Source: CAYSNP01 sp050945855 (GTDB taxonomy: Bacteria > Bacillota > Clostridia > Christensenellales > DTU072). From it: 10,832 nucleotides of DNA. Location: positions 1-10,832 of the forward strand of contig JBMNTS010000040.1 in NCBI GenBank assembly GCA_050945855.1. Direction: 5' to 3'. The position numbers and the translations under genes are program-made. Every line of letters starts with the position of its first letter. Position 1 is the stretch's first letter. The notes below the pieces were generated by a model that had not been told where the DNA came from, did no database searches, and saw only the letters and a program-made list of their open reading frames with translations. Below are positions 1 to 7,073 of this stretch, in pieces.

Positions 1-480
1 GGCTTGTTCCGCTTTTTGCTTAGCGAAGCGGTGGAGGGCGCGCTGCTGCCTTTGGGATTCTTCCTTACCACAGGATTGCTTGCGGGCTCGGCTTTTGTCA
101 GGCACAGGGACAACAGGATGGACTACCGCTCCGCTTTAATTACGGGTCTGGCGCAGGGATGCGCCGTCCTGCCCGGGCTCAGCAGGAGCGGGACTACCAT
201 TACCGCGGCGTTAATGTGCGGAGTGAACAGGGAGGAGGCGGGCGAATTTTCCTTTCTTATCAGCATCCCCATAATTATCGGGAGCGCGCTGGTGGAGGGG
301 CTGCAGTATAGCGGGGAAAGCGTTGTCGGCAATTTGGGCGCGACTGTCGTGGGGGTCGCCGCCTCTTTTGTCGCAGGCTATCTTGCCTTGTTCGCGCTGA
401 AAAATATTATCCGAAAAGCTAAACTGTATTATTTCGCTCCCTACACCTTCGCGCTGGGCATTCTTTCCCTTTTTGTGTAA
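1..480 (+). CDS. uppP: Undecaprenyl-diphosphatase UppP (BacA family), 3' part only
   Basis: This membrane enzyme dephosphorylates undecaprenyl diphosphate to undecaprenyl phosphate, recycling the lipid carrier used for peptidoglycan and other envelope polymers; in some bacteria extra dosage confers bacitracin resistance. The window opens inside the gene, frame 1, leaving 159 codons before TAA at 478-480. The TTG at codon 2 is not a credible start, because the family is usually about 260-280 residues. The N-terminal part, including the first conserved acidic motif, therefore lies upstream. The diagnostic PGLSRSGTT motif (family pattern PGxSRSGxT) is encoded at 172-198. It is followed by the E-E-A-x-x-F-S-F-L-I-S-I-P segment and several hydrophobic helices ending in the typical hydrophobic C-terminus. 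No strong terminator follows; only weak short pairings are seen after 480. The next gene has its own promoter, so it is probably not in the same operon. Confidence 0.95.
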   Translation, partial: GLFRFLLSEAVEGALLPLGFFLTTGLLAGSAFVRHRDNRMDYRSALITGLAQGCAVLPGLSRSGTTITAALMCGVNREEAGEFSFLISIPIIIGSALVEGLQYSGESVVGNLGATVVGVAASFVAGYLALFALKNIIRKAKLYYFAPYTFALGILSLFV

Positions 481-543
481 TCTCGGGTAATGCCCCAAAT
501 GCCATATATTACTTATATAAATAAACCAATAACCTTAAAAGTA

Positions 544-572
544 TTGCAAATCGGGCTGAAATGATTTATAAT
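544..572 (+). promoter_or_regulatory. Sigma-A type promoter of the lipoprotein gene
   Basis: TTGCAA at 544-549 and a perfect TATAAT at 567-572 are separated by 17 bases. This predicts a start near 579 and a 5' leader of about 50 bases before the ATG at 631. The 13 bases AAAGTATTGCAAA (538-550) around the -35 box recur exactly in the promoter of the minus-strand membrane protein gene. The rest of the 481-624 spacer is AT-rich with nothing else convincing. Confidence 0.75.
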
Positions 573-630
573 TCTATTTACGCATTATACCTTATATTAT
601 GCAAAAGTTAGTTAGATAACGGAGTTGGTA

Positions 631-2046
631 ATGAAGAAAAGACTGATTTTATTTATTTTGTGCCTGGCTTTGCTGGCGTCTTTGCTTGCGGGGTGCAACA
701 GAATGAAGCAACCTGCCGTAAACAGCGATTTTTCGGATAAAACAATTGAATCCAACGGCGGCCTAGCAGTGCGGTACGGCAAATATATTTATTATATCAA
801 CGGGCTTTCCAAACAGGACGCGGACAACACTTTCGGCAAAGTCGTAAAGGGCGCCATCGCGCGTCTGGAACTGGGCGAAGACGGCAAAATCAAGCAAGAC
901 TCCATTACAACGATTGTGCCTCAAATAGTGTTCGGCACGGACAAAAAGGGCGGACTTGCTATTGAAGGCGATTACATTTACTACTCCACCCCCTCCACGG
1001 AAAAGAATGCTCAAGGCATACCCAAATCCGAAGAAATGGTGCTGATGAGAAGCCGTCTGGACGGAAGCAGAAGCGAAGTTATCAAAAGGTTTGAAAATTT
1101 CTCGTCCACATATAAGGTGACGGACGGATATATCATATACGACATTGTAAACGAGGACGGGGATAAGGAATTGCGGAGCATAGATCTCAACAGCAAAAAG
1201 TTCAACGATAAGCTTTTGGCTTCCAAAATCACCTCTCTGTTTTATGTGAGCGAGACCCAAGGGGTATCCGCTTTAAGGAATTATGTGTTTTACACCAAAG
1301 CCAACGAAAATGAAAACGAATATTCCAACGCGGTTTATGTCGCGAACGGCTCCGGAAGCGTAAATATGGCGGTTATTCAAAAGAGCAGCTATACCGATTT
1401 ACTGCATCCGGACGGATACAGCATAAGTCTGGTGGACGCGCAAATTTCGGGGACAGATACCATCAAGCTTATATACGACAAAACGGACAGGGGCGCTAAC
1501 ACCACTTCCAAAGGCACCTATTCTTACGATTTTAAGGTAAGCGAAAACTTTGCCTTTAGTCAGGCGGGCGAAACCCGCTATTCCAACGGCGCCAATTATA
1601 CCAAAATTAAGTTTTTGACAAGCAAATACGCGCTTGCCTCCAAATCGGACAAGGTGGAATTTTTGACTGTGGAAAACAATGCCGTCACCTCCAGGCAAGA
1701 GGTTATGGCTTTCGTGCCCGAATTTTACGCTTTCGACATTACCGCGCAGGCTGTGGAGACGGTTTATTTTAAGGACAGCAAATTCTATAACATTAAGCTT
1801 TTCGACATAGAAAACGGAGTGTACTCTCTTAGCCTGGGCACGGCGGCGCTGCTGTATGACAAAGAGGTATCCACAACCTGGCTCGCGCCGGAAATTATCG
1901 GCGATTACCTCTACTTCTTTAACAGTTCCGTAATCGACAACGCCTACGCGCTGGACCTTACCAAAATAGAGCCCCGCAACGATAAATCCCGCACCCCCAT
2001 GCTGATAGGCATTATGACCCCCGAGGATGAAATCGCCGCTTTCTAA
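631..2046 (+). CDS. Secreted lipoprotein with beta-propeller-like YIYY repeats, function unknown
   Basis: The 471-residue protein begins at ATG 631, preceded by GGAG (621-624) at 6-base spacing. A TTG at 625 also opens the frame but lacks a usable ribosome site. Residues 1-21 form a lipoprotein signal: KKR, a hydrophobic core, then LLAGC with the lipidated cysteine at 22. This predicts export and anchoring on the outer face of the membrane. The mature part contains spaced aromatic beta-strand motifs: YGKYIYYING (49-58), EGDYIYYS (from about 112), TDGYIIYD, RNYVFYTK and GDYLYFFNS. Between these lie LDGS-type turns. This spacing resembles the DUF5050-like or LRP-type propeller blades common in clostridial surface proteins; the family call is from pattern, not a search. 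No catalytic motif is visible. The gene is monocistronic, between its own promoter and a strong terminator. A ligand-binding or envelope-sensing role would be a guess. Confidence 0.85.
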   Translation: MKKRLILFILCLALLASLLAGCNRMKQPAVNSDFSDKTIESNGGLAVRYGKYIYYINGLSKQDADNTFGKVVKGAIARLELGEDGKIKQDSITTIVPQIVFGTDKKGGLAIEGDYIYYSTPSTEKNAQGIPKSEEMVLMRSRLDGSRSEVIKRFENFSSTYKVTDGYIIYDIVNEDGDKELRSIDLNSKKFNDKLLASKITSLFYVSETQGVSALRNYVFYTKANENENEYSNAVYVANGSGSVNMAVIQKSSYTDLLHPDGYSISLVDAQISGTDTIKLIYDKTDRGANTTSKGTYSYDFKVSENFAFSQAGETRYSNGANYTKIKFLTSKYALASKSDKVEFLTVENNAVTSRQEVMAFVPEFYAFDITAQAVETVYFKDSKFYNIKLFDIENGVYSLSLGTAALLYDKEVSTTWLAPEIIGDYLYFFNSSVIDNAYALDLTKIEPRNDKSRTPMLIGIMTPEDEIAAF

Positions 2047-2071
2047 TAACTTAATACATTACCATAAAAAC

Positions 2072-2103
2072 AAAAAGGAGCCGTATACCGACTCCTTTTT
2101 TTT
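2072..2103 (+). terminator. Rho-independent terminator after the lipoprotein gene, probably bidirectional
   Basis: AAAAAGGAG (2072-2080) pairs perfectly with CTCCTTTTT (2092-2100) across an 11-base loop and runs into a tract of eight Ts. On the minus strand the left A-tract (2066-2076) would supply the U-tract, so it could stop transcription from both sides. It lies 25 bases after the TAA at 2044-2046. Confidence 0.85.
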
Positions 2104-2140
2104 GCCCATGAAAGGGCAAAGGCGCGCTATTGACGCGCCC
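2101..2140. other. Two further tandem hairpins next to the terminator
   Basis: TTTGCCC (2101-2107) pairs with GGGCAAA (2114-2120) around a 6-base loop. Immediately after it, GGCGCG (2121-2126) pairs with CGCGCC (2134-2139) around CTATTGA, followed by CCTTTT. Both stems are perfect. Together with the hairpin at 2072-2100 they make three stem-loops in 70 bases. They may be backup terminators or transcript-end stabilisers; which strand uses them is not evident. Confidence 0.5.
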
Positions 2141-2143
2141 CTT

Positions 2144-2172
2144 TTGGCTAAACTCATATAAATTAGTATAAC
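2144..2172 (+). promoter_or_regulatory. Possible weak plus-strand promoter
   Basis: TTGGCT (2144-2149, four of six consensus bases) and TATAAC (2167-2172, five of six) are 17 bases apart. It is relevant only because it would drive a plus-strand transcript through the structured region 2209-2416. AT-rich sequence gives such matches by chance, so this is weak. Confidence 0.2.
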
Positions 2173-2198
2173 AACGCCGGAGTTGCCCCAGAGAAGAG

Positions 2199-2228
2199 AA
2201 AAAATAAAACGCCGTCATGGTACGGCGT
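2199..2228 (-). terminator. Minus-strand terminator beyond the membrane protein gene
   Basis: ACGCCGT (2209-2215) and ACGGCGT (2222-2228) form a perfect 7-bp stem with a 6-base loop. Read on the minus strand, it is followed by UUUUAUUUUUU (2209 down to 2199), the form of an intrinsic terminator. It would end the transcript of the gene at 2417-3631 about 200 bases past its stop codon, leaving a long structured 3' tail. Bases 2223-2228 of the stem can alternatively pair with 2411-2416. Confidence 0.7.
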
Positions 2229-2416
2229 ATAGCGATGTTAAGACAGAATAACTTATATATTAATTAGCGTAACCGCATCAGCAAGTGGATATACATAGCG
2301 GCGTAGAGTGGTGCTCAGGTGGGATGGGAGGCGTGGAGGAGCGAGGGCGCATATGGATCAATATGTAACCGAAGCTCCGGGCAGACTCCCGCCCGCATCA
2401 GTGCCGCTATACGTCG
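2229..2416. other. Structured intergenic element, candidate non-coding RNA or long 3' UTR
   Basis: These roughly 190 bases carry no convincing gene but fold extensively. The pairings are 2295-2302 with 2403-2410 (8 bp, perfect), 2309-2314 with 2395-2400 (6 bp including one G-T), 2321-2323 with 2392-2394, 2326-2330 with 2386-2390, 2338-2342 with 2374-2378, and 2350-2354 with 2361-2365. They nest into one rod-like hairpin of about 116 bases with internal loops. A competing pairing joins 2223-2234 with 2405-2416 (12 bp, one G-T). I looked for signatures of SRP RNA, 6S RNA, tmRNA, RNase P and the common riboswitches and recognised none. The two wobble pairs are G-U only if the plus strand is transcribed. 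The clear terminator and the adjacent gene favour the minus strand. Orientation is unresolved. Confidence 0.4.
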
Positions 2417-3631
2417 CTATGAGTAATAAAGGTCGCTGAGCATGTATAAACAATCATCCAACAACTTCTGATCTCTCTTGTCGGGATAACCGTTTTCCTT
2501 GGCGGTGGCGATAATCACAGCAAGGTCTTCAAGGTCTTGCTTGGTGGTGTTTTTGGTGTCTTTTATAGCCATTTCCACCAGCACTACAAGCTGCTCGAGG
2601 TAACGCCTCTGGTCAACTTCGCTGAGCGGAATCATAGGCTCCGCGGGAGCGTATTGCGCCGCAACTACCTCTTGGCGCACTTCTTCTTTTTCCTGCTTTT
2701 CCTTTGCAGGCTTTTGCACTACGGGTTCCTCGATTATTTGCGGCTCCGGTTCGGGTTCGGGAGCTACGTCCGCCGCTGCCTCGTCCGCCGTGTCCTCTAT
2801 GAAATCGGTGTATTCCACCTCGGGCATGGTGACAAGTTGAATTATCTCCTTATCCTCCAGCTTGTTCTTTAGGATTTCTTCGATATACGCGTTGATTTCC
2901 TGCATATTTTCGCTTACGTACTCGGGCACTTCTTCCCTCATAAGGGTAATGCTGCGGTCCAATAAATCCTGAAACTCGTCAAAGAGCGAAGCCACTTTAT
3001 TGGTAAGCCTTTTTTGCATAAAGCCGTATATCAGATAAAAAATCAAAAGCACGATATTGGGCAAAGCCAGCCCCAAAAGCACATTGATAAGCAGCGCTGT
3101 CCAATTGGCGATGCCGGAAGGGTTGCTTATTATTGCCGCGATTTGACTGCGGGATAAAATGCAGACGGCGAATAAGGTGATAAAGATAATAATTTCGCCT
3201 AACAGGGCAAAGGTATTTCTGCCGGAATCCTTTATCTTGTCCACTTTCTTATCCGCGAATACGCTTTGGTCGTCAATATAGTCCGAAGGATAGCCTACCT
3301 GCTGCTCCATAAATTTTGACCAGCCCTGCTGTATAGCCTTAGGAAGTCTTTCTATGCGGTTGTAAAGCTCGGGCACTTCGTGCTCGTCGATAATGCCTAT
3401 GGATTCTATATACTCGTTGGCGTATTTTAAGTTTTTCTTCAGCTTGTTAAGCTTGCTCGCCCGAAAGCCAATCAAAGCCGCGATAAAAAGCACAACCAGT
3501 ACCGCCACGCCTAACAGCGCAATATACAGCGGGTAAGCCTCGGTTTTATCGCTAAACCCTGCTAAGAAGCTGTTGATTTTGTCTTCCAGCGGTAAAATTA
3601 ATTCCACCAGCTTATTAAAAAATCCTTTCAT
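2417..3631 (-). CDS. Three-TM membrane protein, divergent MotA/TolQ/ExbB-like, with Pro/Glu-rich linker
   Basis: The 404-residue protein starts at ATG 3631, preceded by AAGGAG (3644-3639) at 7-base spacing, and ends with TAG at 2419-2417. It has hydrophobic segments at about residues 34-56, 141-163 and 178-204. An approximately 85-residue polar loop lies between the first two, and a long charged tail follows the third. This 1 + long loop + 2 topology matches the MotA/TolQ/ExbB proton-channel superfamily. The stretch at about 179-225 (A-L-L, G-L-A-L-P, I-F-Y, then a basic residue pair and E-F-x-D-L-L-D) resembles the TM3 region of ExbB (A-L, G-L-x-x-A-I-P, Y-N, then an acidic helix). This is an inference by eye. 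Residues 291-325 are a PEPEPEP and Lys/Glu-rich linker, and 335-404 form a compact, predicted helical C-terminal domain. No ExbD/TolR/MotB partner is adjacent. The gene has its own promoter but could also receive read-through from addA. Confidence 0.8.
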   Translation of the reverse strand: MKGFFNKLVELILPLEDKINSFLAGFSDKTEAYPLYIALLGVAVLVVLFIAALIGFRASKLNKLKKNLKYANEYIESIGIIDEHEVPELYNRIERLPKAIQQGWSKFMEQQVGYPSDYIDDQSVFADKKVDKIKDSGRNTFALLGEIIIFITLFAVCILSRSQIAAIISNPSGIANWTALLINVLLGLALPNIVLLIFYLIYGFMQKRLTNKVASLFDEFQDLLDRSITLMREEVPEYVSENMQEINAYIEEILKNKLEDKEIIQLVTMPEVEYTDFIEDTADEAAADVAPEPEPEPQIIEEPVVQKPAKEKQEKEEVRQEVVAAQYAPAEPMIPLSEVDQRRYLEQLVVLVEMAIKDTKNTTKQDLEDLAVIIATAKENGYPDKRDQKLLDDCLYMLSDLYYS

Positions 3632-3659
3632 AAGCGTGCTCCTTGTTTGATTAATAAGC

Positions 3660-3678
3660 TGTTTGGTCTACCCAAACA
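3660..3678 (-). other. Hairpin in the 5' leader of the membrane protein gene
   Basis: TGTTTGG (3660-3666) and CCAAACA (3672-3678) form a perfect 7-bp stem with a 5-base loop in the roughly 80-base leader. It lies 15 bases upstream of the AAGGAG ribosome site. There is no U-tract, so it is not a terminator. It could affect message stability or translation. Confidence 0.35.
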
Positions 3679-3717
3679 ACCGTTTAACAACGTCTTTGTA
3701 TATTATTAAACATAATA

Positions 3718-3745
3718 ATTATAACATATAAACATATTTTTGCAA
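3718..3745 (-). promoter_or_regulatory. Sigma-A type promoter of the ExbB-like membrane protein gene
   Basis: On the minus strand TTGCAA (3745-3740) and TATAAT (3723-3718) are 16 bases apart. This predicts a start near 3711 and a leader of about 80 bases. The 13-base AAAGTATTGCAAA at 3751-3739 is identical to that in the lipoprotein promoter (538-550). The rest of the 3632-3800 spacer is AT-rich, and no hairpin terminator for addA is seen in it. Confidence 0.65.
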
Positions 3746-3800
3746 TACTTTGTGTTAGGAAAATTATTCAAAAAAATGCCTTTTGTCTCAAAAAAGTACG

Positions 3801-6800
3801 CTAATCTAAATAAATCGCCTCTTTTCTGTTGATAACGTAGATTATTTTTTTGTGAACGGGCACTTTTTTTATCTTTTGCACCGCCAGGGAATACAGTTCC
3901 AACTGTTTTTGGTATCTGTTAATAATACTTTGGGTATCCAAACCGCTGACTTTGTAATCAACGACAAGATTTTCCTCGCCCAGCACCACTAAATCGCATA
4001 CGCCCTGCACCAGCGCTTTATCCTCGACAAGGCTGCCTTTTATCCCTTCTTTGAGGGGTACGTAGAGCATAAACGCCCATTCTTTGAAATATTTGCCCGC
4101 TCTGATTTTATCCCAGAGCGCGGAGGAAAGTATATCCCGCACCAGACACACGTCTATTTTTGAGATTTCCTCCGCAGAAAGTATGCCTCCCTCTTGCAGA
4201 TTCGACAATTCGCGCGCTATCAGCGCGCTATCGGTCGCGCGAAAATCTATATGCTCCAGCACCTTATGGTAGACGTTGCCCGCCTCTATGTCGTAAGGCT
4301 CGCTGAGCGAATAATCCGCCCCGTCTTCCGCGGGCTCGTATTTGTTAAGCTTGCTTACGCTGTACTTTTGCGCGCTCCTGCCGGCTTCAAGGTGAGGGTA
4401 AGAAAAATCCAGCCCGGAAAGGTCAACTTCTTCGCCCCCGGGGACGCTCCGCCCGGCTTCTTGCATAGGGGGCGGAGAGCAGCACTCTTCCGGGTACTCT
4501 ATCAACGCGTTTAATGCGGGGTTGCGCTGCGCGCTGTATTTCAGCCATTGCACGGGATTGTCCGAAGAGTCGGGATAATCCCCGGCGCATTCCTTGTCTT
4601 TACCCGTGATAAACAAAAGATTCTTTGCCCGGGTAAGGGCTACGTATGTTATCCGCAGCTCTTCCTCCCGCTCGCGCAGCATTTCCTTTAGCTTAATCGC
4701 CTCCGTCTTGAAGCTGTGGCAAGCCTCCAGCGTCTGGTCGCGAAAAAGTTTAACGCCTATGCCTAGATCCTTATCAAAATATATATTGCCGCCCCCTCTG
4801 TTTTTGCCGCAACCCAGCTCGAAATGACTCAGGAAAACTACGGGGAATTCCAGCCCCTTGCTGCCGTGAACGGTCATTACGCTTACCGCGTTTTCCTTTT
4901 TGGGACAACAGCTTATATCCTCGGAAAAGACCTGGTCATAATATTTGATAAAACCGGGGATGCTCGCGGCATATTCCTTCTGCCGCGAATTGGTTATAAA
5001 GGAATTGATAAATTCTATTTCCCCGCCGCCTTTGCTCATAATATACGCGTCTTGCCCCAACGTGCCCATAATCTCAAAAAGCAGGTCGCTCACGCTCTTA
5101 AAATAGCTTGCGCTGCGGAAATTGCGCAAAACGCGCAAAAACTCGTCTATCTTGCGGCGGATGTTATCCTCTCCCCGATAATTCAGCACGCTTTCGTAAA
5201 AGTATTTGTATTTGCCGGCGTTTCTGATAATCAGCAGCTCGTTATGCGAAAAGCCGCCCAAAAAGGACTTCATAACCCCGGCAAGCGCTATATCGTTGTT
5301 AAAATTGTCAATCAGCCTTAAATAATTGATAAGAGCATCCAGCTCAAAATGCTTTTCCCGCTCAAACTTTTCCGAGGCGTAAGGTATGGAATATTGTTTA
5401 AGGGCATCAAAAAGCCCCTCGTCCCGCCTGTTGCGCATAAGTATGGCTATATCCGCATATTCTATCAGCCTTTTTTGTTTTGCTTTGGCGTCGTAAATAT
5501 ATTGCTTACCCACCAGGGAGTGAATATTTTCCGCGATAAAATACGCCTCGCGCATATCCTCGCTGCTTACGCAATCGTCGCCTGCTACCGAATACACGGG
5601 GGGAAACTCCCTTTTTTCTTTTTCCGTGCTTTTGAACAGGGCTATCCTGACTTTGGGCAGTCCGTAATCCTCCATTTCCAGTCCGGGCTGCAGCAAAGAA
5701 TCGGTGGCGTAATCCACGCCGCCGAAATCCTGGCTCATAAGCGGGGAAAAATAGGCGTTGACAAAATCCAGTATATCCTTATCCGAACGGAAATTGGCGT
5801 TCATGGGAATGTTGATGCCCAGCTTTTTGCTTTCGTACTGCTTGCGCCTGTTGATAAAAATTACCGGCTCGGCGTCCCTGAATCCGTAAATGCTTTGCTT
5901 AATGTCCCCCACCATAAACAAATTGCCCGTTTTTTGAATCCTGCCGATAATGTGTTCCTGGACTTCGCTGGTATCCTGATATTCGTCCACAAAAATATAG
6001 TCGTATTGGTCGGCTATCCTGTCCGCCCTGCCGCCATCCTCAAGAATCCGTGCGGCAAACCTTGATAAATCCGCGAAATCCATAAAGCCGCGCGCAAGCT
6101 TTTTTTGCTCGTATTTTTCCCTCGTTTCGCGCAGGAGAAGCAAAAAGGCGACAAGAAGCTCCCCGTCCTCTTCTGTTTGCTTTTTACACGCGTCCGTTAT
6201 TCGGGCAAGCTCCCCGTATATACCCTTAAGCGGCTTTTTGAAAGAGTCAATCCATTCCCCGCCTTTGGTGGGAGTTTTTTCAAATTCAAGCTCAAAATCA
6301 TATTTTAAAAAGTCCGAAAATGAGTCAAAACTCAAAGGAGTCCGGGTAAGATTAAGCAGGTAATCAATATGGGCAATAAATTTGGGATTCGTTTGCGCTG
6401 CCTCCGCCTCTTGGCGCGCGACCTCCCCCTTTTCCTTTATCCGCGCCAGTTGCTTTTTATAATAAGAAATAAAAAACTCCCGCGCGCGCCTGTCAAATTC
6501 CTGCTGATTTATTGCCAGCAGCTTTTCAGAATCAAGCAGGGAGGATAATTTGCCGTGGATGTTTAACAGGTCTCTTTTAAGGTTGGCGACACTCCGCTTG
6601 TGCGTAAGTTTATCCAGCAAGTTGATAAACCGGGGATTGTTCTCCCAAAGTTTCGCCTCGATAACCTCGTCCGCCGCTTCCCCGAACAGCGATTGCGCCT
6701 CTTCCGGGTCCAGCACCCTGAGTCCGGGCTCCAACCCCGCTTCCGCAAAGTAATTGCGGTAAATGTCAGAGCAAAAGCTGTCTATCGTGCAAATGCTGCA

Positions 6801-7073
6801 AAAAGGCAGGGCATCAATCTGCTTTTTGAGATTAAGCGAAGGATTTTTGCGCATTTCCTCGTATAGGCCGTCCACAATTTTTTCCCTTATGTCGGCGGCG
6901 GCGGCGCGCGTAAAGGTGATGATAAGCAATCTGTGCAAATCAACGCCGCCTTTGATAAGGCGCATTACACGCTCTATCATAACCGTGGTTTTGCCGCTGC
7001 CCGCGGAAGCGCTTACCAGCAGGTTGCCCTGCTCTTCTATCGCTCTTTTTTGTTCGGGTTTCCAATCAATCAT
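3801..7073 (-). CDS. addA: ATP-dependent helicase/nuclease subunit A, AddA
   Basis: AddA is the SF1A 3'-to-5' motor and one nuclease of the AddAB complex, which resects double-strand breaks for RecA-dependent repair. The start ATG 7073 gives 1090 residues; the open frame extends 48 codons upstream, but that part overlaps the addB end and is unlike AddA. Visible motifs are the Q-motif W-K-P-E-Q (4-8), Walker A ASAGSGKT (22-29), Walker B VDEYQD with D363-E364, VGDIKQSIYGFR (motif III), TVHGSKGLEFP around H736 (motif V) and ALTRAKN with R815 (motif VI). The C-terminal RecB-type nuclease shows G-N-V-Y-H (H936), D1027 and D1039-Y-K1041, so helicase and nuclease both look intact. It is shorter than Bacillus subtilis AddA (about 1230 residues). 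The gene overlaps addB by 8 bases. An AAGGAG (7095-7090) lies 16 bases before the ATG, a long spacing that suggests translational coupling. Confidence 0.96.
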   Translation of the reverse strand: MIDWKPEQKRAIEEQGNLLVSASAGSGKTTVMIERVMRLIKGGVDLHRLLIITFTRAAAADIREKIVDGLYEEMRKNPSLNLKKQIDALPFCSICTIDSFCSDIYRNYFAEAGLEPGLRVLDPEEAQSLFGEAADEVIEAKLWENNPRFINLLDKLTHKRSVANLKRDLLNIHGKLSSLLDSEKLLAINQQEFDRRAREFFISYYKKQLARIKEKGEVARQEAEAAQTNPKFIAHIDYLLNLTRTPLSFDSFSDFLKYDFELEFEKTPTKGGEWIDSFKKPLKGIYGELARITDACKKQTEEDGELLVAFLLLLRETREKYEQKKLARGFMDFADLSRFAARILEDGGRADRIADQYDYIFVDEYQDTSEVQEHIIGRIQKTGNLFMVGDIKQSIYGFRDAEPVIFINRRKQYESKKLGINIPMNANFRSDKDILDFVNAYFSPLMSQDFGGVDYATDSLLQPGLEMEDYGLPKVRIALFKSTEKEKREFPPVYSVAGDDCVSSEDMREAYFIAENIHSLVGKQYIYDAKAKQKRLIEYADIAILMRNRRDEGLFDALKQYSIPYASEKFEREKHFELDALINYLRLIDNFNNDIALAGVMKSFLGGFSHNELLIIRNAGKYKYFYESVLNYRGEDNIRRKIDEFLRVLRNFRSASYFKSVSDLLFEIMGTLGQDAYIMSKGGGEIEFINSFITNSRQKEYAASIPGFIKYYDQVFSEDISCCPKKENAVSVMTVHGSKGLEFPVVFLSHFELGCGKNRGGGNIYFDKDLGIGVKLFRDQTLEACHSFKTEAIKLKEMLREREEELRITYVALTRAKNLLFITGKDKECAGDYPDSSDNPVQWLKYSAQRNPALNALIEYPEECCSPPPMQEAGRSVPGGEEVDLSGLDFSYPHLEAGRSAQKYSVSKLNKYEPAEDGADYSLSEPYDIEAGNVYHKVLEHIDFRATDSALIARELSNLQEGGILSAEEISKIDVCLVRDILSSALWDKIRAGKYFKEWAFMLYVPLKEGIKGSLVEDKALVQGVCDLVVLGEENLVVDYKVSGLDTQSIINRYQKQLELYSLAVQKIKKVPVHKKIIYVINRKEAIYLD

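Noticed and set aside
2229..2416. Known RNA such as SRP RNA, 6S RNA, tmRNA or RNase P RNA
   Set aside because: None of the conserved cores (for example the SRP GGAA-loop domain, tmRNA tag and TPsiC arm, RNase P GAGGAAAGTCC) could be found on either strand.
3632..3800. Intrinsic terminator after addA
   Set aside because: Several T-tracts exist on the minus strand, but none is preceded by a stable GC-containing stem.
5349..6065. 238-codon plus-strand frame opposite addA
   Set aside because: It lies wholly antisense to the helicase core of addA, has no ribosome site, and reads as low-complexity hydrophobic/basic sequence typical of a shadow frame.
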